The notes beneath the pieces are model-generated. The model saw only the letters and a program-made list of their open reading frames with translations, did not search any database and was not told the DNA's origin. 64,000 nt of DNA, taken from positions 1 to 64,000 of the forward strand of contig JAUIEZ010000001.1 in assembly GCA_030429665.1 (NCBI GenBank), written 5' to 3'. The translations under genes and the position numbers were made by a program. The stretch is from Gammaproteobacteria bacterium (GTDB taxonomy: Bacteria > Pseudomonadota > Gammaproteobacteria > Arenicellales > CAJQKF01). The stretch's first letter is position 1, and each line of letters begins with the position of its first letter. Below, piece after piece: positions 44,588 through 53,627 of this stretch.

Positions 44588-45379
44588 CTAGCCCAGCGCC
44601 TTGATGAAGTGAGAGAACAACGCGCCCTGGGAATTGATGCCGAGCTTGGCGTAGATGTTCTTGCGGTGGATTCTCACCGTGCCGGGCGAGATCGAAAGGA
44701 TCTTGCCGATGGCCTCGGAGGAATAACCCTTGAGCACGTACTCGACCACGTCGCGCTCGCGCGGCGTAAGCACGTTGCGGCCGAAGTTTCGAAAGGCATG
44801 ATCGATATGGCGCCGGATACTCGGCGTTTCGTCCGCGCCGGCGCCGCCTTCGAATCGACTGTTCAATCCCGACCACTGCTGCCGTGCCGCCGCGCGAACC
44901 ACAGGCTCGACGCTGCTGAGCTCACGAAATTCCCGGGCGCTGAACGCGGTCGACTGGTCGGCGCGCATTAACGAGACCACGGCGGTGACGCCCTCGGGCA
45001 GGTCCACGAAGTAGCCGATCTCCTCTGCCAACCCCGTACGCACGTAATAGGAGCGAAAGTATTCGCTCTGGTAGAAGCGATCCGGCGCGAAGTCGCGCAG
45101 GCGGTAGAGCCCCGGCTCGATGCCGGAGTTGGCGGCGAGAAAGAAGGGATCAAGGAGATACGGCCCCTCCTGGTACATGGTGACAAACACGCGCCGCTTG
45201 TTGGCGGGAAAATCGTCGTACAGGTCCAGGGGCGGCGACTCGCCCTTGTAGGCGAACATGACCGAATAGTCGAACGGCGTGAGCTCGCGCAAGGCGCCGA
45301 CGAGTTCCTCGGGAAACTGGGGAGAACCGATCGAGGCGATGACCGCCGCCAACCGCCCGTACCAGGCCGAACCGTTCAA
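44588..45379 (-). CDS. LuxR-family transcriptional regulator
   Basis: A 263-residue regulator. The C-terminal LuxR HTH spans about 200-255: LTPRERDVVEYVLKGYSSEAIGKILSISPGTVRIHRKNIYAKLGI. The N-terminal 190 residues are an uncharacterised sensor region (FDYSVMFAYKGESPPLDLYDDFP). Divergent transcription from the polyamine-type ABC operon suggests it controls that operon. The neighbouring IS ends just past its stop. Confidence 0.9.
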   Translation of the reverse strand: MNGSAWYGRLAAVIASIGSPQFPEELVGALRELTPFDYSVMFAYKGESPPLDLYDDFPANKRRVFVTMYQEGPYLLDPFFLAANSGIEPGLYRLRDFAPDRFYQSEYFRSYYVRTGLAEEIGYFVDLPEGVTAVVSLMRADQSTAFSAREFRELSSVEPVVRAAARQQWSGLNSRFEGGAGADETPSIRRHIDHAFRNFGRNVLTPRERDVVEYVLKGYSSEAIGKILSISPGTVRIHRKNIYAKLGINSQGALFSHFIKALG

Positions 45380-45417
45380 GGGCAGCTCCCGGCGCGGCGA
45401 ATACGCCTATGCGGATT

Positions 45418-45490
45418 AGGATATACCGTGCTGCATATATACATGAAATTGCAGACCTGACTAACATTTGCCCTGTGTAAAGGATATACC
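45418..45490. repeat. exact 10-bp direct repeats AGGATATACC, 63 bp apart
   Basis: AGGATATACC occurs at 45418-45427 and 45481-45490, in the intergenic region between the divergent LuxR and ABC genes. The 63-bp spacing equals six turns of 10.5 bp, so both would face the same side of the helix. They are good candidates for regulator half-sites. Confidence 0.5.
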
Positions 45491-45533
45491 AGCATCGCCG
45501 GAATATTCCCATAAATCGCTGATTGGAGGATAC

Positions 45534-46667
45534 ATGCAGTCGAACGGCGCCAGTGCGGTCCCGGTGCTGACATTCCGCGGCGTATCGAAACGCTTCGGTG
45601 ACGTGGTGGCGGCCAGGAACCTGGACCTGGACGTCGACGAGGGCGAATTTCTCTCCTTCCTCGGCCCCTCCGGCTGCGGCAAGACCACTTCCCTGCGCAT
45701 GATCGCCGGCTTCGAACAACCGAGCGAAGGCGACGTCTACCTGATGGGTGAGCGGGTCAACGGCGTGCCGGCGTATCGACGTCCCGTCAACATGGTGTTC
45801 CAACACTATGCGCTGTTCCCTCACCTGGACGTCGCCGACAACGTCTCCTACGGGCTGCGCCAGAGGCGGCCGCGGCCGGACGCGGACGCAATCGCCCGGC
45901 GAGTGGAAGCGATGCTCGAGAAAGTCCGCCTCGCCGGCTACGCGCGGCGCAAGATCTGGGAACTCTCCGGCGGACAACAACAACGCGTCGCGTTGGCCCG
46001 GGCGCTGATCAACGAACCCGCGCTGCTGCTTCTCGACGAACCACTGGCGGCGCTGGATCGAAAGCTCAGGCGCGAGATGCAGATCGAGTTGCAAAACCTG
46101 CAGCGGGACCTGGGCATAACTTTCGTCCTGGTCACCCATGACCAGGAGGAAGCGCTGTCGATGAGCGATCGGGTGTGCATCATGCGCGACGGCGCCATCG
46201 TACAGATCGGCAGCCCGCGGGAACTCTACGACAGGCCGCTGAACCGTTACGTCGCCGACTTCGTCGGCAAGTCCAACTTCTTCGCGGGAACACTGGTCGA
46301 AACGGGCCGCGAGCGCGTCATCGTCTCCCTGGCGGGCACACTGCGGGTGCCGGCCGTCGGCGGCCCTTCCGTTGCCGGCATGGCGCGGGGTCAAGGCATC
46401 AGTCTGAGTGTGCGCCCGGAACAGATGGTGCTCTCTCGCGACCCGCGCAGTCTGCCCGCCGACAGCGCGGTGAAGCTTGAGGCGACGGTGCGAAACCGGA
46501 TCTTTCTCGGCGAGCACACCGAGTACCTGCTGCACGAGACGCGCCTCGGAGAGTTCCTGGCCCTGGCGCCGCGCCAGACCGAGATCAGCGAGCCGGCGTT
46601 CGACACGGGCGAGTCGATTCACGTCTCGTGGAGCGCGAACGCGGCCCTGGTACTTAGCAACGAATAG
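45534..46667 (+). CDS. potA: ABC transporter ATP-binding protein, PotA type
   Basis: A 377-residue ATPase. Walker A is GPSGCGKTT, the Q-loop VFQHYALFPH, the signature LSGGQQQRVALARAL, Walker B LLLLDEPLAALD and the switch His VTHDQ. A C-terminal TOBE domain (SLSVRPEQMVLS) places it with PotA/spermidine-putrescine importers. ATG 45534 (MQSNGASAV) is preceded by GGAGG; the track adds 22 residues from the promoter. First gene of the operon potA-D-B-C. Confidence 0.9.
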   Translation: MQSNGASAVPVLTFRGVSKRFGDVVAARNLDLDVDEGEFLSFLGPSGCGKTTSLRMIAGFEQPSEGDVYLMGERVNGVPAYRRPVNMVFQHYALFPHLDVADNVSYGLRQRRPRPDADAIARRVEAMLEKVRLAGYARRKIWELSGGQQQRVALARALINEPALLLLDEPLAALDRKLRREMQIELQNLQRDLGITFVLVTHDQEEALSMSDRVCIMRDGAIVQIGSPRELYDRPLNRYVADFVGKSNFFAGTLVETGRERVIVSLAGTLRVPAVGGPSVAGMARGQGISLSVRPEQMVLSRDPRSLPADSAVKLEATVRNRIFLGEHTEYLLHETRLGEFLALAPRQTEISEPAFDTGESIHVSWSANAALVLSNE

Positions 46668-46708
46668 AGCGGACACGCTCCCAACCCAAACCTCTAGCGG
46701 AGGGAAAC

Positions 46709-47872
46709 ATGTCAAGCAAGCATCAAAAACCCATGACCCGCAAGCAGTTCATGCGCGAGTTGCGCCGGTACCAGAAAGGCTCGGTGACGAGGCGTCATTT
46801 CCTCGGCGTCACCGGCCTGGGCATGGCCACCGCCGTGCTCGGCGCGGCCATGCCGGGTCTCGCGCCTCGCAAGAGTTGGGCCGCCGGCGATATCGGCGAC
46901 CGGGTCGTGCTGGCCACGTGGCCGAACTACCACGACGCGGCGAATTTCGAGCAGTTCACCGAGACGACCGGCGCCCACGTGCAGGTGAACGTATTCGGCT
47001 CCAACGAAGAAATGCTGGCCAAGCTGCAGGCCGGCGGCAGCGGCTGGGACGTGTTCGTGCCCACCAACTACACCATCACCACCTACGTCGGCGAGGGGCT
47101 GATCGAACCGCTCGAGCTGGCGAAGATTCCCAACTACGACGCCGGCAGCTTCGAGCCGCGATTCTCCGACGCGGGCACCGTCGACGGCACCGTCTACGCG
47201 GTGCCGAAGAACTGGGGTACCACCGGCTACGCAGTGAACACCGAGCACACCGGCGGCAAGGCGCTGACCACCTGGAAGGAATTCTGGGACATCACCAGGG
47301 AAGAGTTCTCCGGCCGCACGATGGTGCACGACTACCAGCTCACCACCATCGGCAACGCCCTGAAATACTTCGGCTACTCGTTCAACTCGGTCGACCCGCA
47401 GGAACTGGCCGACGCGGAGAAGCTGCTGCTCGAGGTCAAGCCCCACCTGTATGCCATCAGCAGCGACTACCAGCCCTCGATGCGCAACGGAGACGCCTGG
47501 ATGACCATGTGCTGGACAGGCGACGGCAAGCAGCTCAACGCCGACATTCCGTCGATCATCTACGTGCTCGGCACCGAGGGCGGCGAAATCTGGAGCGACT
47601 ACTACGCGGTGCCCAAGGACGCGCCGCACCGCGATGCCGGCTACGCGCTGATCAATTTCCTCCTCGAACCCGAGGTCAATGCGCGCGAGGTGCTGGCGCA
47701 CGGCTACCCCGTGGCCGACAGCCGTACCAACGCGCTGTTGCCCAAGGAGCTTCTCGAGGATCCGATCCTCTACCCGGCCCAGGAGTTGTTGAGCGCGCTG
47801 GAGTTCGGCGCGGCGGCGACCCTGACCGATCCGAACCGCGCGGAACTACTCGCCCGATTCAAGTCGGCCTGA
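46709..47872 (+). CDS. potD: ABC polyamine-type solute-binding protein (PotD family), Tat-exported
   Basis: 387 residues. A twin-arginine motif (SVTRRHFLGVTG) precedes a hydrophobic stretch ending APRKSWA, so export is probably by Tat. The mature part has VVLATWPNYHD, NVFGSNEEMLAKLQAGGSGWDVFVPTNYTI and TYVGEGLIEPLELAKIPN, all typical of PotD/PotF. The ligand is likely a polyamine or related cation but is not proven. The gene follows potA by 41 bp. Confidence 0.9.
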   Translation: MSSKHQKPMTRKQFMRELRRYQKGSVTRRHFLGVTGLGMATAVLGAAMPGLAPRKSWAAGDIGDRVVLATWPNYHDAANFEQFTETTGAHVQVNVFGSNEEMLAKLQAGGSGWDVFVPTNYTITTYVGEGLIEPLELAKIPNYDAGSFEPRFSDAGTVDGTVYAVPKNWGTTGYAVNTEHTGGKALTTWKEFWDITREEFSGRTMVHDYQLTTIGNALKYFGYSFNSVDPQELADAEKLLLEVKPHLYAISSDYQPSMRNGDAWMTMCWTGDGKQLNADIPSIIYVLGTEGGEIWSDYYAVPKDAPHRDAGYALINFLLEPEVNAREVLAHGYPVADSRTNALLPKELLEDPILYPAQELLSALEFGAAATLTDPNRAELLARFKSA

Positions 47873-47896
47873 GCGATCGGCGCGGGAGCGAAGCGC

Positions 47897-48748
47897 GTGA
47901 CGTCGCCATGGGTCAAGCGGCTGCTGTTGTTTCCGGCCACGGCCTGGATGATCGTGATGCTGGCCCTGCCGCTTCTCGTCGTCGTGGTGTTCAGCTTCGG
48001 TGAACGCGGGCCCGCGGGCGGCTACGTGCCCGCGTTCACCTTCGACCAGTACCTGAACCTGCCGGCGCGGCTGGCAGCGTTCAGGAACACGTTGGTTCTG
48101 GCGCCGGTAGGAACGCTCCTGTGCCTGCTCGCCGCCTATCCCCTCGCCTACTTTCTCGCCGTCAAGGTCGATCCGCGCTGGCGTACGCTGCTGCTGGTGC
48201 TGATCATCGTGCCGTTCTGGACCAGCATCCTGATCCGCACCTATGCCTGGATATTCATTCTCGGCGGCCAGGGCATACCGCGGTTGCTGGAGTTTGTCGG
48301 CATCGAGGGCGTGCGCCTGATCAACACGCGCTTCGCCGTGCTCACGGGCATCGTCTACGGCTACCTGCCGCTGATGATATTTCCGATCTACGTAAGCCTC
48401 GAGAAACTCGACAAGCGGCTGCTGGAAGCGGCCGCCGACCTGGGGTCCTCCCCGGCCTGGGCGTTTCGCAACATCACCCTGCCGCTGTCGATTCCGGGCA
48501 TCGCCACCGGCTGCATGCTCGTGTTCATCCTCCTGATGGGGGAATTTCTCATCCCCGCGCTGCTCGGCGGCGGCAAGGTGTTCTTCGTCGGCAACGCGCT
48601 GGTCGACCTGTTCCTGCAATCGCGCAACTGGGCCTATGGATCGGCGGTGGCGGCGACCCTGGTCATCGTCATGCTGGTCACCGTCGGGCTGTACATGAAG
48701 CTCATGCGACGCGCCGGCGCGCAGCGCGACGACGTGTCGCTGTTCTAG
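47897..48748 (+). CDS. potB: ABC polyamine-type permease (PotB family)
   Basis: A 283-residue permease with six helices. The EAA loop is LEAAADLGSSPAWAFRNITLPLSIPG, and the region PFWTSILIRTYAWIFILGGQGI matches PotB/PotH. GTG start, 24 bp after potD. Confidence 0.92.
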   Translation: MTSPWVKRLLLFPATAWMIVMLALPLLVVVVFSFGERGPAGGYVPAFTFDQYLNLPARLAAFRNTLVLAPVGTLLCLLAAYPLAYFLAVKVDPRWRTLLLVLIIVPFWTSILIRTYAWIFILGGQGIPRLLEFVGIEGVRLINTRFAVLTGIVYGYLPLMIFPIYVSLEKLDKRLLEAAADLGSSPAWAFRNITLPLSIPGIATGCMLVFILLMGEFLIPALLGGGKVFFVGNALVDLFLQSRNWAYGSAVAATLVIVMLVTVGLYMKLMRRAGAQRDDVSLF

Positions 48749-48759
48749 GCGAGCCGGCA

Positions 48760-49593
48760 ATGAGAATCTACGCCGTCGCCGTCTACCTGTTCCTTTACAT
48801 TCCCATCGGCATCATCGTCCTGTTCAGCTTCAACGCCGGACGCCATGCCAGCGATTTCAGGGGATTTTCCGTGCAGTGGTACGGCAAGGTTCTGTCGAAT
48901 CCCTTCGCCATGGAGGCGTTGACCACCAGTCTCCTGGTCGCCGCGTTCACCGCGGTTTTTGCCAGCGTGTTCGGCACCATGGCGGCACTTGCGCTTCAGA
49001 GTGTTCGCGGGCGGGCCAGGGCGATCTACGACGCGGCGATCTACGTCGCCATCATGGTGCCCGGCATCGTGATCGGCATCGCCACGCTGATTGCGCTCGT
49101 CACCTTGTTCGGGCACCTCAACGATGCGCTCGCGCTGTTGTGGCCGGGCCCGCCGGATACCGCCCCAAGACTCAACCTGGGTTACGGCTCGCTGATCGCG
49201 GCACACACGTTGTTCACCATGGCGCTGGTCATTGTCATCGTTCGCGCCCGCATCGCCGGCATGGACCGCTCGTTGATCGAGGCATCGGCGGATCTTTACG
49301 CGACGCCGTTCGGCACGTTTCGCCAGGTGACCCTGCCGCAGATTTTCCCCGCCGTACTGGCCGGCTTCCTGCTGAGCTTCACCTTCAGCTTCGACGACTT
49401 CATCATCGCCTTCTTCGTCGCCGGATCGGAAACCACGCTGCCGGTGTACGTGTTCTCGTCCATCCGCCGCGGCGTGACGCCGGAGATCAACGCCATCGGC
49501 ACCATGGTGCTTGGCGTGTCCCTTACGCTTCTCGTCATTGCCCAATACCTGTTGCGCCAACGGCGCGACACCGACACCGGAGCGCCATCGTGA
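48760..49593 (+). CDS. potC: ABC polyamine-type permease (PotC family)
   Basis: A 277-residue permease with six helices. Opens YLFLYIPIGIIVLFSFNAGRH; the EAA loop is IEASADLYATPFGTFRQVTLPQIFP, followed by SFDDFIIAFFVAGSETTLPVYVFSSIRRGVTPEINA, a PotC hallmark. ATG 48760 was chosen; the track ORF extends into potB. Its stop overlaps the start of the SDR gene. Confidence 0.92.
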   Translation: MRIYAVAVYLFLYIPIGIIVLFSFNAGRHASDFRGFSVQWYGKVLSNPFAMEALTTSLLVAAFTAVFASVFGTMAALALQSVRGRARAIYDAAIYVAIMVPGIVIGIATLIALVTLFGHLNDALALLWPGPPDTAPRLNLGYGSLIAAHTLFTMALVIVIVRARIAGMDRSLIEASADLYATPFGTFRQVTLPQIFPAVLAGFLLSFTFSFDDFIIAFFVAGSETTLPVYVFSSIRRGVTPEINAIGTMVLGVSLTLLVIAQYLLRQRRDTDTGAPS

Positions 49594-50354
49594 TACTGGA
49601 AGACCGCGTTGCCATCGTAACCGCCGCCGGCTCGGGGATCGGACGCGCCGGCGCCGAGATCCTTGCCGAGCACGGCGCCGCGGTCGTGGTGACGGACCGT
49701 CGCGGGGCACAGGCCGCGCAAACGGCCGCGACGATCCGGGCATGCGGCGGCAAGGCGGAATCGATGGTGCTGGACGTCACGGACGACGATGCCGTCGACC
49801 GCCTGGTCGATGACGTCATCGCACGCCACGGCCGCATCGACATCGTGCACTCCCATGCCGGCATACAGGTCGCGGGCACACTGGAGCAGGCCGATCCGGC
49901 CGGCATGGACGATTCGTGGCGGCTGAACGTACGCGCCCACTTCGTCGTCGCGCGGTGCGTGGTGCCGCACATGAAGGCACGCGGCGGCGGCTCGATCGTC
50001 ATCACCTCCTCCAACTCGGGCGTCTTCTACGATCCGGAGATGATTGCCTATGCCACCACCAAGCACGCGGTGGTGGCGATGACGCGCCAGATGGCGCTCG
50101 ACTACGGGCGTTTCAATATCCGGATCAACAGCCTGTGCCCCGGCTGGGTCGACACGCCGTTCAACGAACCCTTCATGGAACAGATGGGCGGCCGTGAGGC
50201 GCTGGAGCGCTACGTGCGGGAGAAGATCCCCATGGGACGCTGGGCGAGCGCGCGGGAAATCGCCGAGTCCATCCTGTTTCTCGCCTCTGACCGCTCCTCG
50301 TTCATGACCGGTCACGCACTGGTCGTCGACGGCGGGGAGAGCATCGGGGGTTGA
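49590..50354 (+). CDS. short-chain dehydrogenase/reductase
   Basis: A 254-residue classical SDR with an intact cofactor and catalytic set: TAAGSGIGRAGAEIL, ITSSNSGV (Ser), YATTKHAV (Tyr/Lys) and PGWVDTPF. In place of NNAG it has HSHAG. GTG 49590 overlaps the potC stop, so it is the last gene of the transporter operon and may oxidise or reduce the imported compound. Convergent with the S8 protease gene. Confidence 0.9.
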   Translation: MILEDRVAIVTAAGSGIGRAGAEILAEHGAAVVVTDRRGAQAAQTAATIRACGGKAESMVLDVTDDDAVDRLVDDVIARHGRIDIVHSHAGIQVAGTLEQADPAGMDDSWRLNVRAHFVVARCVVPHMKARGGGSIVITSSNSGVFYDPEMIAYATTKHAVVAMTRQMALDYGRFNIRINSLCPGWVDTPFNEPFMEQMGGREALERYVREKIPMGRWASAREIAESILFLASDRSSFMTGHALVVDGGESIGG

Positions 50355-50391
50355 AGCACGGCTGGCCGACCGCGACCGCGCCGAACACCGT

Positions 50392-51666
50392 CTACGGCAT
50401 CGCCGCGAACGCCGTGTCGGCGTCGACGATTCCCCAGCCGAACTGGGCGGACCAACCCGCACCGTGGACAGAACGCGCGTGGTCGATGACGAAGGATTTC
50501 ATGTCGTCCGGCGACAGATTGCGTCCCTTGGCGCTGGAGCGCAGGGCCGCCACGACGCCCCCCACCACCGGGCAGGCGGCGGACGTGCCGCTGTCCACGG
50601 GAAACACGCCGGAACCGTCGAAGTGGCTGAAACCGGCGATGTCCGGGGTCTGGGCGCTCACGCCCCCGGGCCCTTCCGATGAATAACCGAGCAAGTCGTC
50701 GTTAACCGTCACCGCCGCGACGGACAATACCTCGGGATGAGAGTTTGCGCCGTGGATGCTGCTGCCCGGCCCGGTATTGCCGTTGCCGCAGCGACTGCTC
50801 GGACAGGTGCCGCCGCAGTTGCCGGCGGCGAATACCACGTCCATGCCCGATCCGACGGCCGCGCCGACGATCTGGTTGAACGGATGGCGCGGATTGCGGG
50901 CATAGTTCTGCGCGTTGCCCGCCGGCGCGTCGCCGGCGGTCGAGTACATGCCCCAACTGTTGACGACCACGCGCGGCCCGGGGTTCTGAAGGTGGTCCAC
51001 CATGATCTCGGAGAACGCCCGGATGCCGTCGGAGAGGAACGCCACCCAGGTATTGCCGCTGGACTGTAGCAGCGCGTAGTCGAATATCATCGCGTCCGGC
51101 GCCGCGATCAGCGCGTCGAAGGCGACCATGGTGCCGTGGTCCGGCGGCGACGTTCCCGGCGCGGCGCCGGGTCGCGGCGAGTAGCCGCCCACGACGTTGA
51201 TCTGCGTACCGTCGATGCCGGTGTCCACGACCACCACTTTCGCGCCGCGACCGGTCGCACCCGATCCGTGCAGGCCGGCGATATTCACCTTGTTCAGGAC
51301 GTCACCGCTCGTTCCGACCGGCGAACCCGGACAGGTTACCGGAAACGTGCTGATTTGAGGGTCGGCGAACACCCCTTCAACGGTATCCGCGTTGCGCTCG
51401 AGGAACTCGTTTTCGGCGTCGTCGTTGTCGAATTCCAGCGCCACCGAGAAGTTGTGCCCGAGCGGCGACACGTACTCGTCGTCTTCGAGCGACACGCCGA
51501 CCCGTCTCGTAACCACGGGCACGCGAACCGGATACCCTTGGGCCGGCACCCGCGCGCCGGTCAGACTGGCTTCGCTTTCAAGGGCCGACTGGGTGATATC
51601 CATCGACCGCATGGTGGAGGCCTCGGTCAGCCATTCCCTGGGCCTCATCAGGACGATTTTTCTCAT
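50392..51666 (-). CDS. subtilisin-like serine peptidase (S8)
   Basis: A 424-residue S8 peptidase with a complete catalytic set: D148 (VVVVDTGIDG), H177 (PDHGTMVA), oxyanion N283 (AAGNCGG) and S362 (DSGTSAACPVVGG). Residues 45-110 (VTRRVGVSLEDDEYVSP and on) may be a propeptide-like domain. No signal peptide or Tat motif is seen, which is unusual for subtilases. Its ATG overlaps the stop of the 85-aa gene (ATGA). Last gene of the hydrolase operon. Confidence 0.9.
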   Translation of the reverse strand: MRKIVLMRPREWLTEASTMRSMDITQSALESEASLTGARVPAQGYPVRVPVVTRRVGVSLEDDEYVSPLGHNFSVALEFDNDDAENEFLERNADTVEGVFADPQISTFPVTCPGSPVGTSGDVLNKVNIAGLHGSGATGRGAKVVVVDTGIDGTQINVVGGYSPRPGAAPGTSPPDHGTMVAFDALIAAPDAMIFDYALLQSSGNTWVAFLSDGIRAFSEIMVDHLQNPGPRVVVNSWGMYSTAGDAPAGNAQNYARNPRHPFNQIVGAAVGSGMDVVFAAGNCGGTCPSSRCGNGNTGPGSSIHGANSHPEVLSVAAVTVNDDLLGYSSEGPGGVSAQTPDIAGFSHFDGSGVFPVDSGTSAACPVVGGVVAALRSSAKGRNLSPDDMKSFVIDHARSVHGAGWSAQFGWGIVDADTAFAAMP

Positions 51667-51920
51667 GGCTCACTTCTCCGGTTTGTATTCGGCCCGATCT
51701 CGATGTCCGGAAAGACGTCGAACTGCGGGCTCCGGTTGATCGCCTCGGCATCCGTTTCCGCCGCCGTGCCGCGAATCAGTACCGCCGTGGCGGAGGGAGT
51801 CAACGGCACGAACGAATACGTCCGATCGATGCGCATGCCCGCCGCCTCGAGACTGACCAGGGCATCCTCCATGGTCGCGAACTCGGACACATGGTTGATT
51901 CGGACCATGTACGCGGGCAT
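51663..51920 (-). CDS. 85-aa protein, possible free-standing I9-like protease propeptide/inhibitor
   Basis: The frame starting MPAYMVRINHVSEFATMEDA encodes 85 residues with GGAG upstream. Its alternating strand/helix pattern and the end region AINRSPQFDVFPDIEIGP resemble the inhibitor-I9 fold that chaperones and inhibits subtilases. Overlap with the S8 start by four bases (ATGA) implies coupled, near-stoichiometric production. The family assignment is an inference from pattern and context. The longer track version (to 52097) is out of frame with the upstream gene and rejected. Confidence 0.65.
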   Translation of the reverse strand: MPAYMVRINHVSEFATMEDALVSLEAAGMRIDRTYSFVPLTPSATAVLIRGTAAETDAEAINRSPQFDVFPDIEIGPNTNRRSEP

Positions 51921-51924
51921 GCAA

Positions 51925-53592
51925 CTACTCCGATTTCGGTAATGCAATGCCGAATTTCTGCGCGGTGGCCGCCGGCGTGAGTTGCTGCAAGGTCTGACCG
52001 CCGACCCCGAAACCCAGCCCCCAGAAGAAGCACTTGAAGTAGTCCAGCGTGATGCCGAATCCCGGATTGGAGTAGATGACCACGTAGGCCCCGGCAACGA
52101 GCGAAAACGCCAGCCACAAACCCCATACGGTCCCGCTGACCAGCCCGATATTGAACTCGAGCCGTTCCACGGTGACCGCCGGCGCGCTCGGTGCGGTCAT
52201 CGACATTCCGCCGGGACCGGAGGGCAATCCCTGGAATATCGTCGCGAGGCCCGCGCGCGCCGCGTCGAGGTCCGCCGAGCCGGCCAGGCCGTCCACGTCC
52301 TTGAGCGCTTGCGTGTAGCGGGCGGCGTGGGCGTCTTGCCACTCGATGTCGAGCCTGACCAATCCTTCGCGCACCAGGGCATCCTGGATGAGCAGCACGG
52401 CGACCACTTCCTCGATGCGCGACTTGAGCTTCTGCGCCCACCCGTTATTGACGGCAAAGGGTTCCGAGTACCAGGCGGGCAGCAGACCATCGGCGCGCAG
52501 CCGGCCCGGGTCCAGCGATTCGGCCATGTCGGCGAGGCGGTCGGAAATATCGTGAAGACTGGTGGAGCGCTTTCGCTCGATCGCGGCGACACGCTCCCGC
52601 AGCTCGCCGATTCGCTCGGCGACGCGCGCGGCCGGGAGCAAGGCGCGCGCCCGCGCCAGGTAGTTCCGCGCGAACACGTTGACGAAGAACGCCAGCAACA
52701 GGCCCGCCGCGATGGCCGCCCAACCGAGATACGCCGCTCCGTCGGGGCTCGAGAACACGGTCAACTCGAAGGACTGCCCAGCGGCACCGTTCGTGGCCCC
52801 GATGGTGACGTTGCCCTTGTACTTTCCGGCGCGTTCGAAGCCGTCGATCCTCAACAACAGTCCGGTGGCGCTCTTGCGCGGAACGTTGACGGGTCCGCCA
52901 CATTGGTCGGGTCCGTGGCAAAGTTCGAGGTGTTCGACGCCGATCCTCGCGCGAGTCGTCTCCTCCTGCAGTGTCGACTGCATGATGGTGACGTCCGTCG
53001 CCGGCTTGTCGCCCGTGGTTACGGTAAAATCCACGAAGTTGCCGCTCGACAACAGGACCTCGCCAGCCGGTGGGGTCAGCGACCAGTCCAGCGCCCCGTC
53101 GCGCGCGATCGGCCGGATCGTGAAGGGCACGTTCGCCGCGGCGAGATCCCCCAGCGAAATCCATAACGGAACCGTCAGCCCCTCGCCGGGTTCCATGCCG
53201 GTCACGGTCATGTCCAGGGTCCAGTAGTGCTTGTCGGCGACCCGGCCGAGAATTTCCACGTCCGAGAAGTCCACCTTCACGCCCGAGCGGTCCAATGAAC
53301 CGAGCACCTCGACCGACGGCTTGACGGCGTCCGTGTCCACGGTCTCCCGCGGTTCGGCCGCTTCCGCGGTCGTCGCCCCCTCGGCCGTCGGTTCGTCGTC
53401 CACCGGCGGCGCCTCGTAGGCGACCACCAGGCGATGGCGGTGACGGTCGACTTCAGGGGATATGGCGACCTCGGCGTTTTCCACCGTGATCGTGCCGCCG
53501 GTCGCAAGGCTGGACGCCCCATGTACCGGCAAGACGAATGCCAACGCGGTCGCGAAGGCGAGAAGTGTTCGAGTCAAGACTTTGTCCACCAT
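51925..53592 (-). CDS. large membrane-anchored protein of unknown family
   Basis: About 555 residues from ATG 53592. A signal peptide (LTRTLLAFATALAFVLPVHG) is followed by about 240 residues of beta-rich, presumably periplasmic sequence. A transmembrane helix comes next (YLGWAAIAAGLLLAFFVNVFA), then about 170 helical, charged residues with coiled-coil character (AARVAERIGELRERVAAIERKRS). Two closely spaced hydrophobic segments lie near the C-terminus. I do not recognise the family. It could be the membrane scaffold of the hydrolase operon. It is spaced four bases from the 85-aa gene. The track start (53631) overlaps the lipoprotein gene. Confidence 0.75.
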   Translation of the reverse strand: MVDKVLTRTLLAFATALAFVLPVHGASSLATGGTITVENAEVAISPEVDRHRHRLVVAYEAPPVDDEPTAEGATTAEAAEPRETVDTDAVKPSVEVLGSLDRSGVKVDFSDVEILGRVADKHYWTLDMTVTGMEPGEGLTVPLWISLGDLAAANVPFTIRPIARDGALDWSLTPPAGEVLLSSGNFVDFTVTTGDKPATDVTIMQSTLQEETTRARIGVEHLELCHGPDQCGGPVNVPRKSATGLLLRIDGFERAGKYKGNVTIGATNGAAGQSFELTVFSSPDGAAYLGWAAIAAGLLLAFFVNVFARNYLARARALLPAARVAERIGELRERVAAIERKRSTSLHDISDRLADMAESLDPGRLRADGLLPAWYSEPFAVNNGWAQKLKSRIEEVVAVLLIQDALVREGLVRLDIEWQDAHAARYTQALKDVDGLAGSADLDAARAGLATIFQGLPSGPGGMSMTAPSAPAVTVERLEFNIGLVSGTVWGLWLAFSLVAGAYVVIYSNPGFGITLDYFKCFFWGLGFGVGGQTLQQLTPAATAQKFGIALPKSE

Positions 53593-53627
53593 GGCGATAC
53601 GCTCGTTACGGCTGTCGTTTGCAGGAA

